This document shows, piece by piece, positions 51,418 through 59,490 of a stretch of 64,000 nt of DNA (position 1 is the first letter of the stretch; each line of letters starts with the position of its first letter). Source of the stretch: CAYMND01 sp964465065. GTDB taxonomy: Bacteria > Acidobacteriota > Aminicenantia > UBA2199. The stretch covers positions 23,921-87,920 of the forward strand of contig CAYXHZ010000006.1 in the NCBI GenBank assembly GCA_964465065.1, read 5' to 3'. The translations under genes were made by a program, and so were the position numbers. The notes beneath the pieces were generated by a model. That model worked only from the letters and a program-made list of their open reading frames with translations, searched no databases and had not been told where the DNA came from.

Positions 51418-52959
51418 CTATTCCCATTCAATCGTTCCCGGCGGTTTGGAGGTGATATCGTAGGTCACGCGGTTGATGCCCGGCACCTCGTTGACCATGC
51501 GGTTGGCCACCGACTGCAGAAATTCGTGCGGCGCCCGATACCAATCCGCCGTCATACCGTCGACGCTCTCGACCATGCGGATGACCACGGCGTTGCGGTA
51601 GGTTCTGACATCACCCATGACTCCGACGCTTTTTACCGGGAGCAGGACCACGAAAGCCTGCCAGGTCTTGTCGTAGAGTCCCTGCCGCCGCAGTTCACTG
51701 ATCAGGATATGATCCGCCTCCTGCAGGATGGCGATCTTTTGCGGGGTAACATCGCCCAGGATCCGCACCGCCAGCCCGGGGCCCGGAAAGGGATGGCGGG
51801 CGATGAATTCGGCATCCAGTCCCAACTCCCGTCCGATGAGGCGCACCTCGTCCTTGAACAGCTCGCGAAACGGCTCGAGCAGAGTCCAGTTCAGCCTCTT
51901 GGGCAGGCCGCCGACATTGTGGTGGCTCTTGATGGTCACCGATGGACCGTTGACGGACACCGATTCGATGACATCGGGATACAGGGTGCCCTGGGCGAAA
52001 AACTGGAAGGGCCCATGTTCTCTTTCAACCTGCATGAAGACATCGATGAAAGTCTTGCCGATGACCTTGCGTTTTCTCTCCGGCGAGCGCACTCCGGCCA
52101 GGCGCTGCAGAAACAGCGCCGAGGCGTCAATGCCTTCGACTTTGAGGCCCAGACGCGTAGCGAAACGGTCCATCAGTTCCCTGAACTCGTTTTTTCGCAA
52201 CAGGCCGCTGTCGACAAATACGGGGAACAACCGGTCACCGATCGCCCTTTTCAGCAGCAGCGCCAGAACGGTGCTGTCGACACCGCCGCTGAGCCCCAGA
52301 ATGACGCGCCTGTCGCCGATCAATTCCTGCAGACGCTGGGTCTCCTCCTGCACAAAGCCTTCCATCGACCAGTCCGCCTGGCCACGGCAGACGCCGAAGA
52401 CGAAATTTTTCAACAAGGTTTTCCCGCCCTGGCTGTGCACGACTTCCGGGTGGAACTGAACGCCGTACAATCCTCTTTCCGGAGCCTCGATCACCGTGTA
52501 CTCGCAATTGGCGGTACGGGCGGTAACCCGAAAATCACGGGGCAAACCGATGATCTTGTCGCCGTGACTCATCCACACCTGACTGCGTTGTTCCAGCCCT
52601 TCCAGGAGGACGCTGCGCCCGTTAATCTCCAGAACAGCCAGGCCGTATTCCTTCTCGCCGGCCGGCTCGACCCGGATACCGGACAGGTAGGCCAGCAACT
52701 GCAGGCCGTAACAGATGCCCAGAACCGGTATGCCCAAGGCGATGATTTCCGGGTCGACTGCCGGTGCATTTTCGGCATACACGCTGGAGGGACCTCCGGA
52801 AAAAACGATGCCGATCGGCTTGTCCAGTTTGGCTTTGGCCAGTCCTTTGGCGAAAGGTACGATTTCCGAGAAAACCCCGAGCTCCCGGATACGCCGGGCG
52901 ATCAACTTGGTATATTGGGATCCGAAATCTAAAATGAGTACATGGTTCTTTTTGCTCAT
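51418..52959 (-). CDS. guaA: GMP synthase (glutamine-hydrolysing)
   Basis: Aminates XMP to GMP with glutamine and ATP. The 513-residue product has the class I glutamine amidotransferase domain (ILDFGSQYTKLIARRIREL, catalytic Cys in GIPVLGICYGLQLLAYL, His-x-Glu in FHPEVVHS). The ATP pyrophosphatase domain has the PP-loop LGLSGGVDSTVLALL, and the C-terminal dimerisation domain ends DITSKPPGTIEWE. TGGTGGA lies just before the ATG. It follows the DUF4388 gene by 23 bases and abuts dnaE, forming a three-gene unit. Confidence 0.97.
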   Translation of the reverse strand: MSKKNHVLILDFGSQYTKLIARRIRELGVFSEIVPFAKGLAKAKLDKPIGIVFSGGPSSVYAENAPAVDPEIIALGIPVLGICYGLQLLAYLSGIRVEPAGEKEYGLAVLEINGRSVLLEGLEQRSQVWMSHGDKIIGLPRDFRVTARTANCEYTVIEAPERGLYGVQFHPEVVHSQGGKTLLKNFVFGVCRGQADWSMEGFVQEETQRLQELIGDRRVILGLSGGVDSTVLALLLKRAIGDRLFPVFVDSGLLRKNEFRELMDRFATRLGLKVEGIDASALFLQRLAGVRSPERKRKVIGKTFIDVFMQVEREHGPFQFFAQGTLYPDVIESVSVNGPSVTIKSHHNVGGLPKRLNWTLLEPFRELFKDEVRLIGRELGLDAEFIARHPFPGPGLAVRILGDVTPQKIAILQEADHILISELRRQGLYDKTWQAFVVLLPVKSVGVMGDVRTYRNAVVIRMVESVDGMTADWYRAPHEFLQSVANRMVNEVPGINRVTYDITSKPPGTIEWE

Positions 52960-52982
52960 CTTCCACCAAAAGAGGCCGGAAC

Positions 52983-53522
52983 TCAGCGCAGACGCAACAA
53001 ACCGGTCGTGATCATTCCAAAGAGAATGCGGGAGGTGTCATATATATTGATTCCGGATTTACTGGATATATCGGCTATGCTCGACTGGCCGTCGATTTTG
53101 GAGATGACCAGCCACTCCAGGGTGGACAGGGAGATTTTGCGACGTTCCTGACGGTCAATTTCGTTGAACACCGGAACGGCATCGATGGAGCCGATCTTTT
53201 TGCGGAGGAGTTTCCATTCGTCGATGCGTCTGGCCGCCTCCATAAGCAGGGAAGTGACCGAACGGGTGATGCTGGTGTTGGCCGGAAACTCGCCTTCCTC
53301 GAAGACGAACTTGCCCTGCCCCCAGGCGATGAGGGTGAAGATCGCGTCTTCTCCGATGAAGGATTCCACCTCGGCATGAACGATTTCACCCCTTTTGATG
53401 TAGATGATGCCCGTCTGGCCGGAATCCTTGGTCAAAAGGAAACGGCCGCTCTGCCGAGAGTTGGAGACCAACTGCATAATATCTGCCAAGTTAACCGAAT
53501 CTAGAGACCCCTGCAAGCTCAT
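52983..53522 (-). CDS. DUF4388-domain protein (PatA-like)
   Basis: The 179-residue cytoplasmic protein has an N-terminal DUF4388 domain (MSLQGSLDSVNLADIMQLVS, RQSGRFLLTKDSGQTGIIYI, RGEIVHAEVESFIGEDAI). A C-terminal winged-helix-like part follows (STLEWLVISKIDGQSSIADI, YDTSRILFGMITTGLLRLR). DUF4388 proteins often accompany GTPases, response regulators and gliding or polarity systems. Here it heads the guaA-dnaE unit, which is an odd partner set. It has a consensus promoter with an 18-base spacer and a leader of about 20 bases without a strong Shine-Dalgarno. Its biochemical role is unknown. Confidence 0.85.
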   Translation of the reverse strand: MSLQGSLDSVNLADIMQLVSNSRQSGRFLLTKDSGQTGIIYIKRGEIVHAEVESFIGEDAIFTLIAWGQGKFVFEEGEFPANTSITRSVTSLLMEAARRIDEWKLLRKKIGSIDAVPVFNEIDRQERRKISLSTLEWLVISKIDGQSSIADISSKSGINIYDTSRILFGMITTGLLRLR

Positions 53523-53547
53523 GTCACACCGTTATAACTCCGCAATC

Positions 53548-53577
53548 ATCATAAAAGAAAACCAGCACGCTTGTCAA
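53548..53577 (-). promoter_or_regulatory. Promoter of the DUF4388-guaA-dnaE unit
   Basis: TTGACA (53577-53572), 18 bases, TATGAT (53553-53548) on the minus strand; predicted start near 53541. A second -10-like TATAAC lies 8 bases before the ATG without a good -35. Confidence 0.72.
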
Positions 53578-53627
53578 GGCACTTTACGAATCTTTTGCGC
53601 CTCGTACCGCTTTATTATACACCATTA

Positions 53628-53657
53628 TTGAAAAATTGTTTTTCTTTCCGTTATATT
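53628..53657 (+). promoter_or_regulatory. Promoter of the small lipoprotein gene, leaderless type
   Basis: TTGAAA (53628-53633), 18 bases, TATATT (53652-53657), then 6 bases to the ATG at 53664. The region is A/T-rich compared with its surroundings. Confidence 0.75.
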
Positions 53658-53663
53658 AACCTT

Positions 53664-54026
53664 ATGCACAACCGAGGTTTTTTATACTCAGCTTGTCTTT
53701 TGCTGTTTTTGGGTGCGCTGTCCTGTAACGCCAACCGTGCACAGGGCGAGTGGCGGACGGAGCTGAGCTATACGGACGGAAACGGCCAAACGGCCAGCGA
53801 ACACTTTGTTCTGCTGCTGGATCATGACGGCAGGGCTTACAAAAACGGCACCTATTTCGGGACTTACCGCATCCGGGCCAAAAACCGCTTGAAAATATAC
53901 TCCCACGACAGAAAACTGGTCTTCAACGGAAAGTTCATCGGCAGCGACCGGCTGCAGGGTGATTACTTCAAAATTCCCAGCGACCAGGTCATCGCCCGCT
54001 GGACAGCCGACAAGCAACGGGATTAA
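53664..54026 (+). CDS. Small predicted lipoprotein
   Basis: The 120-residue product begins MHNRGFLYSACLLLFLGALS and has a lipobox-like Leu-Gly-Ala-Leu-Ser-Cys, with lipid attachment expected at the Cys near residue 20 (the LxxC spacing is imperfect). The mature part of about 100 residues is beta-rich (WRTELSYTDGNGQTASEHF, RLKIYSHDRKLVFNGKFIG), resembling lipocalin-like or calycin-type small lipoproteins. The frame continues upstream to 53571, but the ATG at 53664 coincides with the expected transcription start of a good promoter, so this shorter, probably leaderless form is preferred. Its stop codon overlaps that of the convergent amidase gene by 3 of 4 bases. Confidence 0.78.
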   Translation: MHNRGFLYSACLLLFLGALSCNANRAQGEWRTELSYTDGNGQTASEHFVLLLDHDGRAYKNGTYFGTYRIRAKNRLKIYSHDRKLVFNGKFIGSDRLQGDYFKIPSDQVIARWTADKQRD

Positions 54027-55600
54027 AGCCGCGGCGGTCGGCGTTGCTGAACGAGCTGCTCGGTAGCGAAGGCGATCTCCAGCAGCGTTCCTTCGCTCCA
54101 GGCCCGGCCGAAAAAAGAGATTCCCACCGGCAGATCGTCGATCCAGCCCATGGGCAGGGTAATGTTGGGATAACCGGCGATGGCCGCCGGAGATGAACTG
54201 TCACCCAGAAAATGATCGCCGTTGACCAGGTCCGTAGTCCAGGCCGGCGCACCGGTCGGGGCCGTCAAGGCATCGAGCTTCAGGTCGTCCATGATTTTAT
54301 CGATGCCGTTCTGACGGCTGGCGGCCAGCATCCGGCTCAGGGCTCCACGGTACTCCGGACTGTCCAGACCGCCCTTGGCCTGGGCCATTTCCAGCAACTT
54401 CTGGTCGAAATGGCGCAACTCGACATCGTCTCTGCGGTTGAACTCGATCAGTTCGGCCAGGCTGTGTACCGGAAGCGCCTGCCCCAGCCCGGACAGGTAA
54501 CGGTTCAGACCATCTTTGAACTCGTGGAGCATGACCAGGAACGAATCGTCCTGGTAGTCCTTGGCGATGAAGGTGTCGATCTCGATCAGTTCGGCTCCGG
54601 CGGCCTTGAGCTGTGCCACCGTCTTTTCCATCAGGGCGTCGACCCGGTGATGATAGCCCATCAGCGGCCGCACCAGACCGATACGTTTGCCTTTCAGACC
54701 GTCCCGTTTGAGGTAGCTGCCGTAATCGTCGGGAATGTGCCCACCGGCGTCCCGCGTCGGAGCATCGGCCGGATCGTTCCCGACCAGTACCTGCAGCAGC
54801 AATGCCGCATCGGTCACCGTTCGGGTCATCGGACCAGCCGTGTCCTGGGTGCTCGAGATGGGAATGATGCCGCGGCGACTGATCAGGCCGACAGTGGGTT
54901 TGAAGCCGACGATACCGTTGTTGTTCGCCGGACAGACGATGGAACCGTTGGTCTCGGTGCCGACCGCCGCAGTGCAGAGATTGGCCGACACCGCCACTCC
55001 CGAACCCGAGCTGGAGCCACAGGGATTACGCTGTGGATCGTACGGGTTGCGGGTCTGCCAGCCCAGGCCGCTCCAGCCGCTGGAAGAAAAGCTGGAACGG
55101 AAATTGGCCCACTCGCTGAGATTGGCCTTGGCCAGGATCAACGCCCCGGCCCGGCGCAGTTTCTCGGCAACGGCGCTGTCACGGGTGACGAAATTGTCTC
55201 TCAGCGCTCGGGAGCCGGCCGTGGTGGCCATACGGTCGGCGCTGTCGATGTTGTCCTTGAGCACAATCGGCACACCGTGCAACGGCCCACGCCACTTTTT
55301 GGCCTTGATTTCCCGGTCCATTTCCCGGGCGTTATCCAGGGCATCCGGGTTGACGACGATGAGCGAATTCAGAGTCGGTCCATGGCGATCGATCCGCTCG
55401 ATCCGCTCCAGGTACCAGACAAGCGCCTGCGTCACCGTCAGGCTGCCGTCCCGATAGGCCCGGCTCAATCCGGCGATGGTGATTTCCTCCAGATCGAGGC
55501 GGCCATCTCCTGGCGACGGCTGCGCCGATACCGATTCAAGGCCGAACGCGCCGCAGCAGAAAAGAAAGAAGGACAATCCCGTTTTCAATGTGAAGGTCAT
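54023..55600 (-). CDS. Amidase-signature-family amidase, exported
   Basis: Hydrolyses amide bonds with a Ser-cisSer-Lys triad. The 525-residue product has a signal peptide (GLSFFLFCCGAFGLESVSA), so it acts outside the cytoplasm. Motifs: GVPIVLKDNIDSADRMATT (catalytic Lys), RNPCGSSSGSGVAVSANLCT and GTETNGSIVCPANNNGIVGF (the Gly/Ser-rich signature with the two Ser), then ISRRGIIPISSTQDTAGPM. The ATG at 55600 is chosen for the signal peptide and the AGAGGTG upstream; the frame is open 5' to 55780 inside nudC, but that is not the start. Exported amidases of this type are often annotated as peptide or aryl-acylamidases; the substrate is unknown. Confidence 0.92.
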   Translation of the reverse strand: MTFTLKTGLSFFLFCCGAFGLESVSAQPSPGDGRLDLEEITIAGLSRAYRDGSLTVTQALVWYLERIERIDRHGPTLNSLIVVNPDALDNAREMDREIKAKKWRGPLHGVPIVLKDNIDSADRMATTAGSRALRDNFVTRDSAVAEKLRRAGALILAKANLSEWANFRSSFSSSGWSGLGWQTRNPYDPQRNPCGSSSGSGVAVSANLCTAAVGTETNGSIVCPANNNGIVGFKPTVGLISRRGIIPISSTQDTAGPMTRTVTDAALLLQVLVGNDPADAPTRDAGGHIPDDYGSYLKRDGLKGKRIGLVRPLMGYHHRVDALMEKTVAQLKAAGAELIEIDTFIAKDYQDDSFLVMLHEFKDGLNRYLSGLGQALPVHSLAELIEFNRRDDVELRHFDQKLLEMAQAKGGLDSPEYRGALSRMLAASRQNGIDKIMDDLKLDALTAPTGAPAWTTDLVNGDHFLGDSSSPAAIAGYPNITLPMGWIDDLPVGISFFGRAWSEGTLLEIAFATEQLVQQRRPPRL

Positions 55601-55619
55601 GCTGACACCTCTCCATTCC

Positions 55620-55648
55620 AATATGCCCACCCGTCTCTCCGTTGTCAA
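55620..55648 (-). promoter_or_regulatory. Promoter of the amidase gene
   Basis: TTGACA (55648-55643), 17 bases, CATATT (55625-55620) on the minus strand, in the gap after nudC. Predicted start near 55613, a few bases before the GGAGAGGTG ribosome site. Confidence 0.55.
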
Positions 55649-55671
55649 CCACCTGCAAAAATAGGTTTTTG

Positions 55672-56457
55672 CTACAACCGGGTCGATGAAGCCCGGATGG
55701 CGGCGAAGGCCTGATCGATGACCCGTCGCGACAGGCTGCCCGGCAAGGGCAGAGGCGGATGATCGTCGGGACCGAACCAAGCGGCCTCAGAGATCTCCCG
55801 GCCGTCGGGTCGCAACTCCCCGGATTTCCATTGCGCCGTGAAGCCGACCATCAGCTGATCGGGGAATGGCCAGGGTTGCGAACCCAGGTAATCTCCGGGC
55901 TCGATCTCGATGGCCACCTCTTCGCGCACCTCGCGGCACACGCATTGCTCAAACGTTTCGCCCGGTTCCAGAAAACCGGCGATCACGCTCCATATACCGG
56001 TTTTGAACAGGGTGTTGCGCGCCAGAAGCAGTTTGTCGGCCCGAGTCACAGCCGCCAGGATCGCCGGGGAGATGCGCGGAAAGGACAAAGCGCCGCAGGC
56101 CGGACAGAGACGGGCCGTCTCGTCGGCCTTATCCCCGTTGACGGCGCCGCAGCGACCGCAGAATCGCGTCGAAGTGCGCCAGTTGAGCAAAGAAAGAGCG
56201 CGGGCCGGCATGAGCCAGTGGCACTCCGGCAGTTCCCGGATGATGGAACGAAACGGCTGCCACTCCCAACCGGCCGGTGCTTCCGTGTCCGGACTGTACA
56301 GCCCGGCATTCACACCCTCGGCCAGATCGATCCGTTCCAGGGGCCGCGGCAGAGACGCCGGCTGACAATTCAAGGCCGTCAGCCCATCCTGTGTCTTGGC
56401 TCCGGACCGGACCAGAATGTCCGCGTCCCGAAAAACGTACCGCTGCCGGATCGTCAT
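55672..56457 (-). CDS. nudC: NAD+ diphosphatase / NADH pyrophosphatase NudC
   Basis: Nudix hydrolase that cleaves NAD(H), and in E. coli removes NAD caps from RNA. The 261-residue product has an N-terminal domain, a zinc ribbon (FCGRCGAVN and LCPACGALSFPR) and the Nudix box GFLEPGETFEQCVCREVREE. Position x-G-U of the box reads V-A-I rather than the usual Gly. The NudC-specific SQPWPFPDQLMVGF (SQPWPFPxS type) follows it, which separates it from other Nudix enzymes. It lies 9 bases after the unknown 187-residue gene. Length agrees with the family. Confidence 0.94.
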   Translation of the reverse strand: MTIRQRYVFRDADILVRSGAKTQDGLTALNCQPASLPRPLERIDLAEGVNAGLYSPDTEAPAGWEWQPFRSIIRELPECHWLMPARALSLLNWRTSTRFCGRCGAVNGDKADETARLCPACGALSFPRISPAILAAVTRADKLLLARNTLFKTGIWSVIAGFLEPGETFEQCVCREVREEVAIEIEPGDYLGSQPWPFPDQLMVGFTAQWKSGELRPDGREISEAAWFGPDDHPPLPLPGSLSRRVIDQAFAAIRASSTRL

Positions 56458-56466
56458 TGCGGACGC

Positions 56467-57030
56467 TCAGATCGCGATCACCCCGAAATCATAGATGATA
56501 TGCTTATCCGGCGTGCTCACCTTCTCGTGCAGAGCGGGAGTCAGTTTGATCAATTCATAGAAAGCGCCTTCCTTCCAGCAGAAGATCCGCAGATAAATGT
56601 CCGGCTCGGCCTCCATGCCGAAATCGCTGAAGGCTTTCTTGCCGAAGGCCAAAGAAAAAAATCCATCGGCATCACTGATTACCGCCCCGATGAAGTCGTC
56701 TTCGAAGCGGTCCTTGTCGAAAACCACCACCCGGTGGAACGCCAGGGCTTTGCCGCTCTTGTCCTGCAGGACGCCGCGTACCTTGAACTCGCTGCCCAGG
56801 TTCTCGATATCGGAAATCGCGCAGTGGATGATCCGGCCGGGTTCGGCGTGCAGGGCCAGTTTCTCCTTGATCCCCTGCCATTTCGGTGGAATTTTATGCA
56901 AAAAATCAGCCGAGAGCAGGATGAGCTCCGGTGTGATCAGCTGCGGCAGGATACCCTGCATGTCGTGAATGAACTCCCAGTCGATGACATCTATTTCCGT
57001 TCTGTTGTCCAGATCCAGCAGACGTTTCAT
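56467..57030 (-). CDS. Unknown protein with transthyretin-like beta domain
   Basis: The 187-residue product has no signal peptide. The first 70 residues are hydrophobic/helical (WEFIHDMQGILPQLITPELI). The second part looks like a carboxypeptidase-regulatory/transthyretin-like beta-sandwich: VRGVLQDKSGKALAFHRVVV, VISDADGFFSLAFGKKAFSD and YLRIFCWKEGAFYELIKL. Such modules occur in cytoplasmic and surface proteins and do not define an activity. GAGGAGG precedes the ATG closely. It sits between an RsbRD-like protein and nudC in one transcriptional direction. Confidence 0.75.
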   Translation of the reverse strand: MKRLLDLDNRTEIDVIDWEFIHDMQGILPQLITPELILLSADFLHKIPPKWQGIKEKLALHAEPGRIIHCAISDIENLGSEFKVRGVLQDKSGKALAFHRVVVFDKDRFEDDFIGAVISDADGFFSLAFGKKAFSDFGMEAEPDIYLRIFCWKEGAFYELIKLTPALHEKVSTPDKHIIYDFGVIAI

Positions 57031-57123
57031 ACATCCTCCTCAAGGTCACGGACCGTCTTGAGCCGGTCGCCGCCGGACTGATTATCGATGGAATCCGCAC
57101 CCTTGTCAACGCCCGTTCTGGCT

Positions 57124-57906
57124 TCAGCCCTCCCCGTACCCCTTCAGAATATGGTACATGGCAATATCGAAGAACAGGACCAGACGCACGTCGAGTTCCA
57201 GGACCCGGTAGACATCGATGGGACGCTCCCAGACCCCCTGGCTGCGCGCATAGAAAAAGATGTACTTGCGCAGCAGGGTGACCGCCGAGAACACCTCGTA
57301 CACCTTCAGACCGTCCGCTCGCCGCTGCCGACCGACCTGGCGATAGAAGTCGCGGACCTCCTTCTCGACGGCACCGTCGCTGTCGCCCAGCCACCTGGCG
57401 AACAGCTGAATCACCGAATTGACGGTCCGGGCCAGTTGCTGCTGATCGATATTTCGGTAATTCTGCGTCGTCGGATTGCGGGCGATCTCGTCGAGCCACA
57501 GCCGGGTGATCTTCTCGCCGCTGTCGCGCACGACTTCGATCAGGACATCGGACAGCATGCTCTGCGACCGTTGACCGCCGAGTTTTTCGAACGATTTGCC
57601 GATCGCCCATTTCTCCTTGGCGAATTCCAGATTATCGTCAGTGTTTTTCCGACTCTGCGCAAATTCCTGCTGGCTGTTTTCCGGGTGGAAAAAGGATTTG
57701 TCGGAGGCCTCGACCACTTCGAATCCCCGCGTCGTGAAGTAGGTCTCCACAGCCTCCCGATTTTCGGCGTTGACGTTCAGATGCTGATGGACCTTGTTCC
57801 AGCCACCGCCCATCTGGGCGTTCATGGAGTCGACCATCCGGATGTCCTCGGCGGTAAAGATTTCGACATTCTTGGCCACGATCAGCCAGCGCTCGAGCTT
57901 GGGCAT
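57124..57906 (-). CDS. RsbRD N-terminal-domain-like protein
   Basis: The 260-residue cytoplasmic protein has two parts. Residues 1-95 are unknown (MPKLERWLIVAKNVEIFTAE, REAVETYFTTRGFEVVEAS). Residues about 100-255 resemble the all-helical RsbRD_N sensor domain found in front of STAS or kinase modules: GEKITRLWLDEIARNPTTQN, ARTVNSVIQLFARWL and GLKVYEVFSAVTLLRKYIFF. No STAS, kinase or other output follows, so it is a stand-alone sensor-like protein. GGGGGTGAGAG precedes the ATG. It heads a minus-strand series with the 187-residue protein and nudC. Confidence 0.78.
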   Translation of the reverse strand: MPKLERWLIVAKNVEIFTAEDIRMVDSMNAQMGGGWNKVHQHLNVNAENREAVETYFTTRGFEVVEASDKSFFHPENSQQEFAQSRKNTDDNLEFAKEKWAIGKSFEKLGGQRSQSMLSDVLIEVVRDSGEKITRLWLDEIARNPTTQNYRNIDQQQLARTVNSVIQLFARWLGDSDGAVEKEVRDFYRQVGRQRRADGLKVYEVFSAVTLLRKYIFFYARSQGVWERPIDVYRVLELDVRLVLFFDIAMYHILKGYGEG

Positions 57907-58054
57907 CTCTCACCCCCTTAACGGGTTGCAGACCGCAATATCTTCCACAAAAAGAAAATGTGCTGCAAATCGGAAAATGTCAACCGCCGAGCGCCGGCGT
58001 ACCGCTCAAGCGGCATCCAAAAGAAAAGAGGCTGAACGCAGAGATTGCGCAATG

Positions 58055-59473
58055 TCAGTATGCGAAAGACAACAGTTCGGCAAACGATCTTTTCGTGATG
58101 ATCCTGTCGGCAATGGCGTTGAGCAGGTTGTTGTCGGAACAGAAGGCTACTCCGATCCCGGCCTGTTTGATCATGCAGATATCGTTGGCGCTGTCGCCGA
58201 CCGCGATCATATCGGTCAGCGAAACCCCGTATTTTTCCGCCAGATACAGCAAAGCGTTGGATTTACAGACGGTATGACTGCATAAACTGCGCTCGTTTCG
58301 GATGAAATAGGAGGGAATCCGGACCTCCCCGGTGATTCGGTTGTTTTTCACTTCCAATTCGTTGGAAAGGTTGATGTCGGCGCCGATCTTGCCCTTGATG
58401 TAATCGGTGACAATATCGTAACTGTCGCTGACGATACAGACCATGTAGCCTCTGGCCTTCAGGGCGGCCACCACATCCGGCAAATCCGCGACGATTTTGA
58501 TGTTGTTCACGATTCCGAATATCTCTTCCAGTTTGACGTCCTTGAGGAGAGCGGCGATCAGTTTGGTGACGATGTACGGTTCGTTGTTCTTCAGCAGGAT
58601 ATCGTTGAACTGCGCCTGAAGATTCAGTTCCTGTACCGCCTTGTAGATAAACCTGCCCTGCAGGATCGTGTTGTCCATGTCGAATATGATCATCTTCTTC
58701 AAATTTTTCATGGAATCCTGGAGCGAATCTTCCATTTCACCCTGGATGATATGGATCGATTCCAGGGCGTCCAGATTCAGGATTTTTTTGATTTCCGCCC
58801 GCTTCAATATCGCCTTGGACACTTCCCGCGACATCTTGCCCAGTGCCTGCCAGGGTTTGGACTTGTTGTCGATTTTTCCGATGTCGACCTCTCGGATCCG
58901 GGCCCCCTGATTGTGCATGTCGATGAGGATGCCGATATCCACGCCGTAATCGTTCTCGAAACTCACCCGCTTCAGATACTCCCTTTTGGCGGCGATCATG
59001 CCGCTCAAGGGTTGGGAAAAACGTGTCAGTTCGGGGAACAGCAAACTCAGAAGCGGCTTGGCGACCAGCTCGGTCACCCGCCCGGCTTCCCGACTGAAGG
59101 TCGCTTTGACAAAATCGCATTTATCCAGCAGTATCGGTTCTGACAATTTCTTGACGATATCCGTCTCGTAGTTGTCGATATCGCCATCGACAAAAATCAC
59201 GATATCGTTTTTCGCCCGGTCCAAACCTTCCCGCATGGAATAGCCTTTACCCAGCACCATGCTTTTAAACACGGTCGCCCCGTTCTTCAACGCTTCGGCA
59301 TAGGTATTGTCCGCCGAATTGTCGTCGACGACGATGACTTCGTCTACCGCCGCCGATCTCCGCACCAGCCTGATGACATTGCCGATGCTTTTTTCTTCAT
59401 TCAGCACCGGAATGATCACCGTGATTTTCGGCCTGGAGACAAGCCTCAGCCGCTCAAGAAGTTTTGCAAGCAT
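58055..59473 (-). CDS. Glycosyltransferase (GpgS-like) fused to HAD-IB phosphatase
   Basis: The 472-residue fusion has an N-terminal GT-A glycosyltransferase (residues about 15-235): ITVIIPVLNEEKSIGNVIRL, VIVVDDNSADNTYAEAL, a DxD-like FVDGDIDNYETDIV, and FENDYGVDIGILIDMHNQGA. It resembles glucosyl-3-phosphoglycerate synthases more than ordinary family-2 enzymes. The C-terminal part (about 255-470) is a SerB-like HAD phosphatase: MIIFDMDNTILQGRF (DxDxT), VCIVSDSYDIVTDYIKG, MIAVGDSANDICMIKQAG. One protein could thus make and dephosphorylate a glycosyl-phosphoglycerate, giving a compatible solute or glycolipid primer. The substrate is inferred, not shown. GAGGA precedes the ATG. Confidence 0.85.
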   Translation of the reverse strand: MLAKLLERLRLVSRPKITVIIPVLNEEKSIGNVIRLVRRSAAVDEVIVVDDNSADNTYAEALKNGATVFKSMVLGKGYSMREGLDRAKNDIVIFVDGDIDNYETDIVKKLSEPILLDKCDFVKATFSREAGRVTELVAKPLLSLLFPELTRFSQPLSGMIAAKREYLKRVSFENDYGVDIGILIDMHNQGARIREVDIGKIDNKSKPWQALGKMSREVSKAILKRAEIKKILNLDALESIHIIQGEMEDSLQDSMKNLKKMIIFDMDNTILQGRFIYKAVQELNLQAQFNDILLKNNEPYIVTKLIAALLKDVKLEEIFGIVNNIKIVADLPDVVAALKARGYMVCIVSDSYDIVTDYIKGKIGADINLSNELEVKNNRITGEVRIPSYFIRNERSLCSHTVCKSNALLYLAEKYGVSLTDMIAVGDSANDICMIKQAGIGVAFCSDNNLLNAIADRIITKRSFAELLSFAY

Positions 59474-59490
59474 TCTGCGTCCTCGACCGG

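Noticed and set aside
53571..53663. Longer form of the small lipoprotein starting at 53571
   Set aside because: The added 31 residues precede the signal peptide and cover a good promoter; the ATG at 53664 starts directly at the expected transcription start.
55601..55780. 5' extension of the amidase into nudC
   Set aside because: It would cover the amidase promoter and place the signal peptide 60 residues inside the protein.
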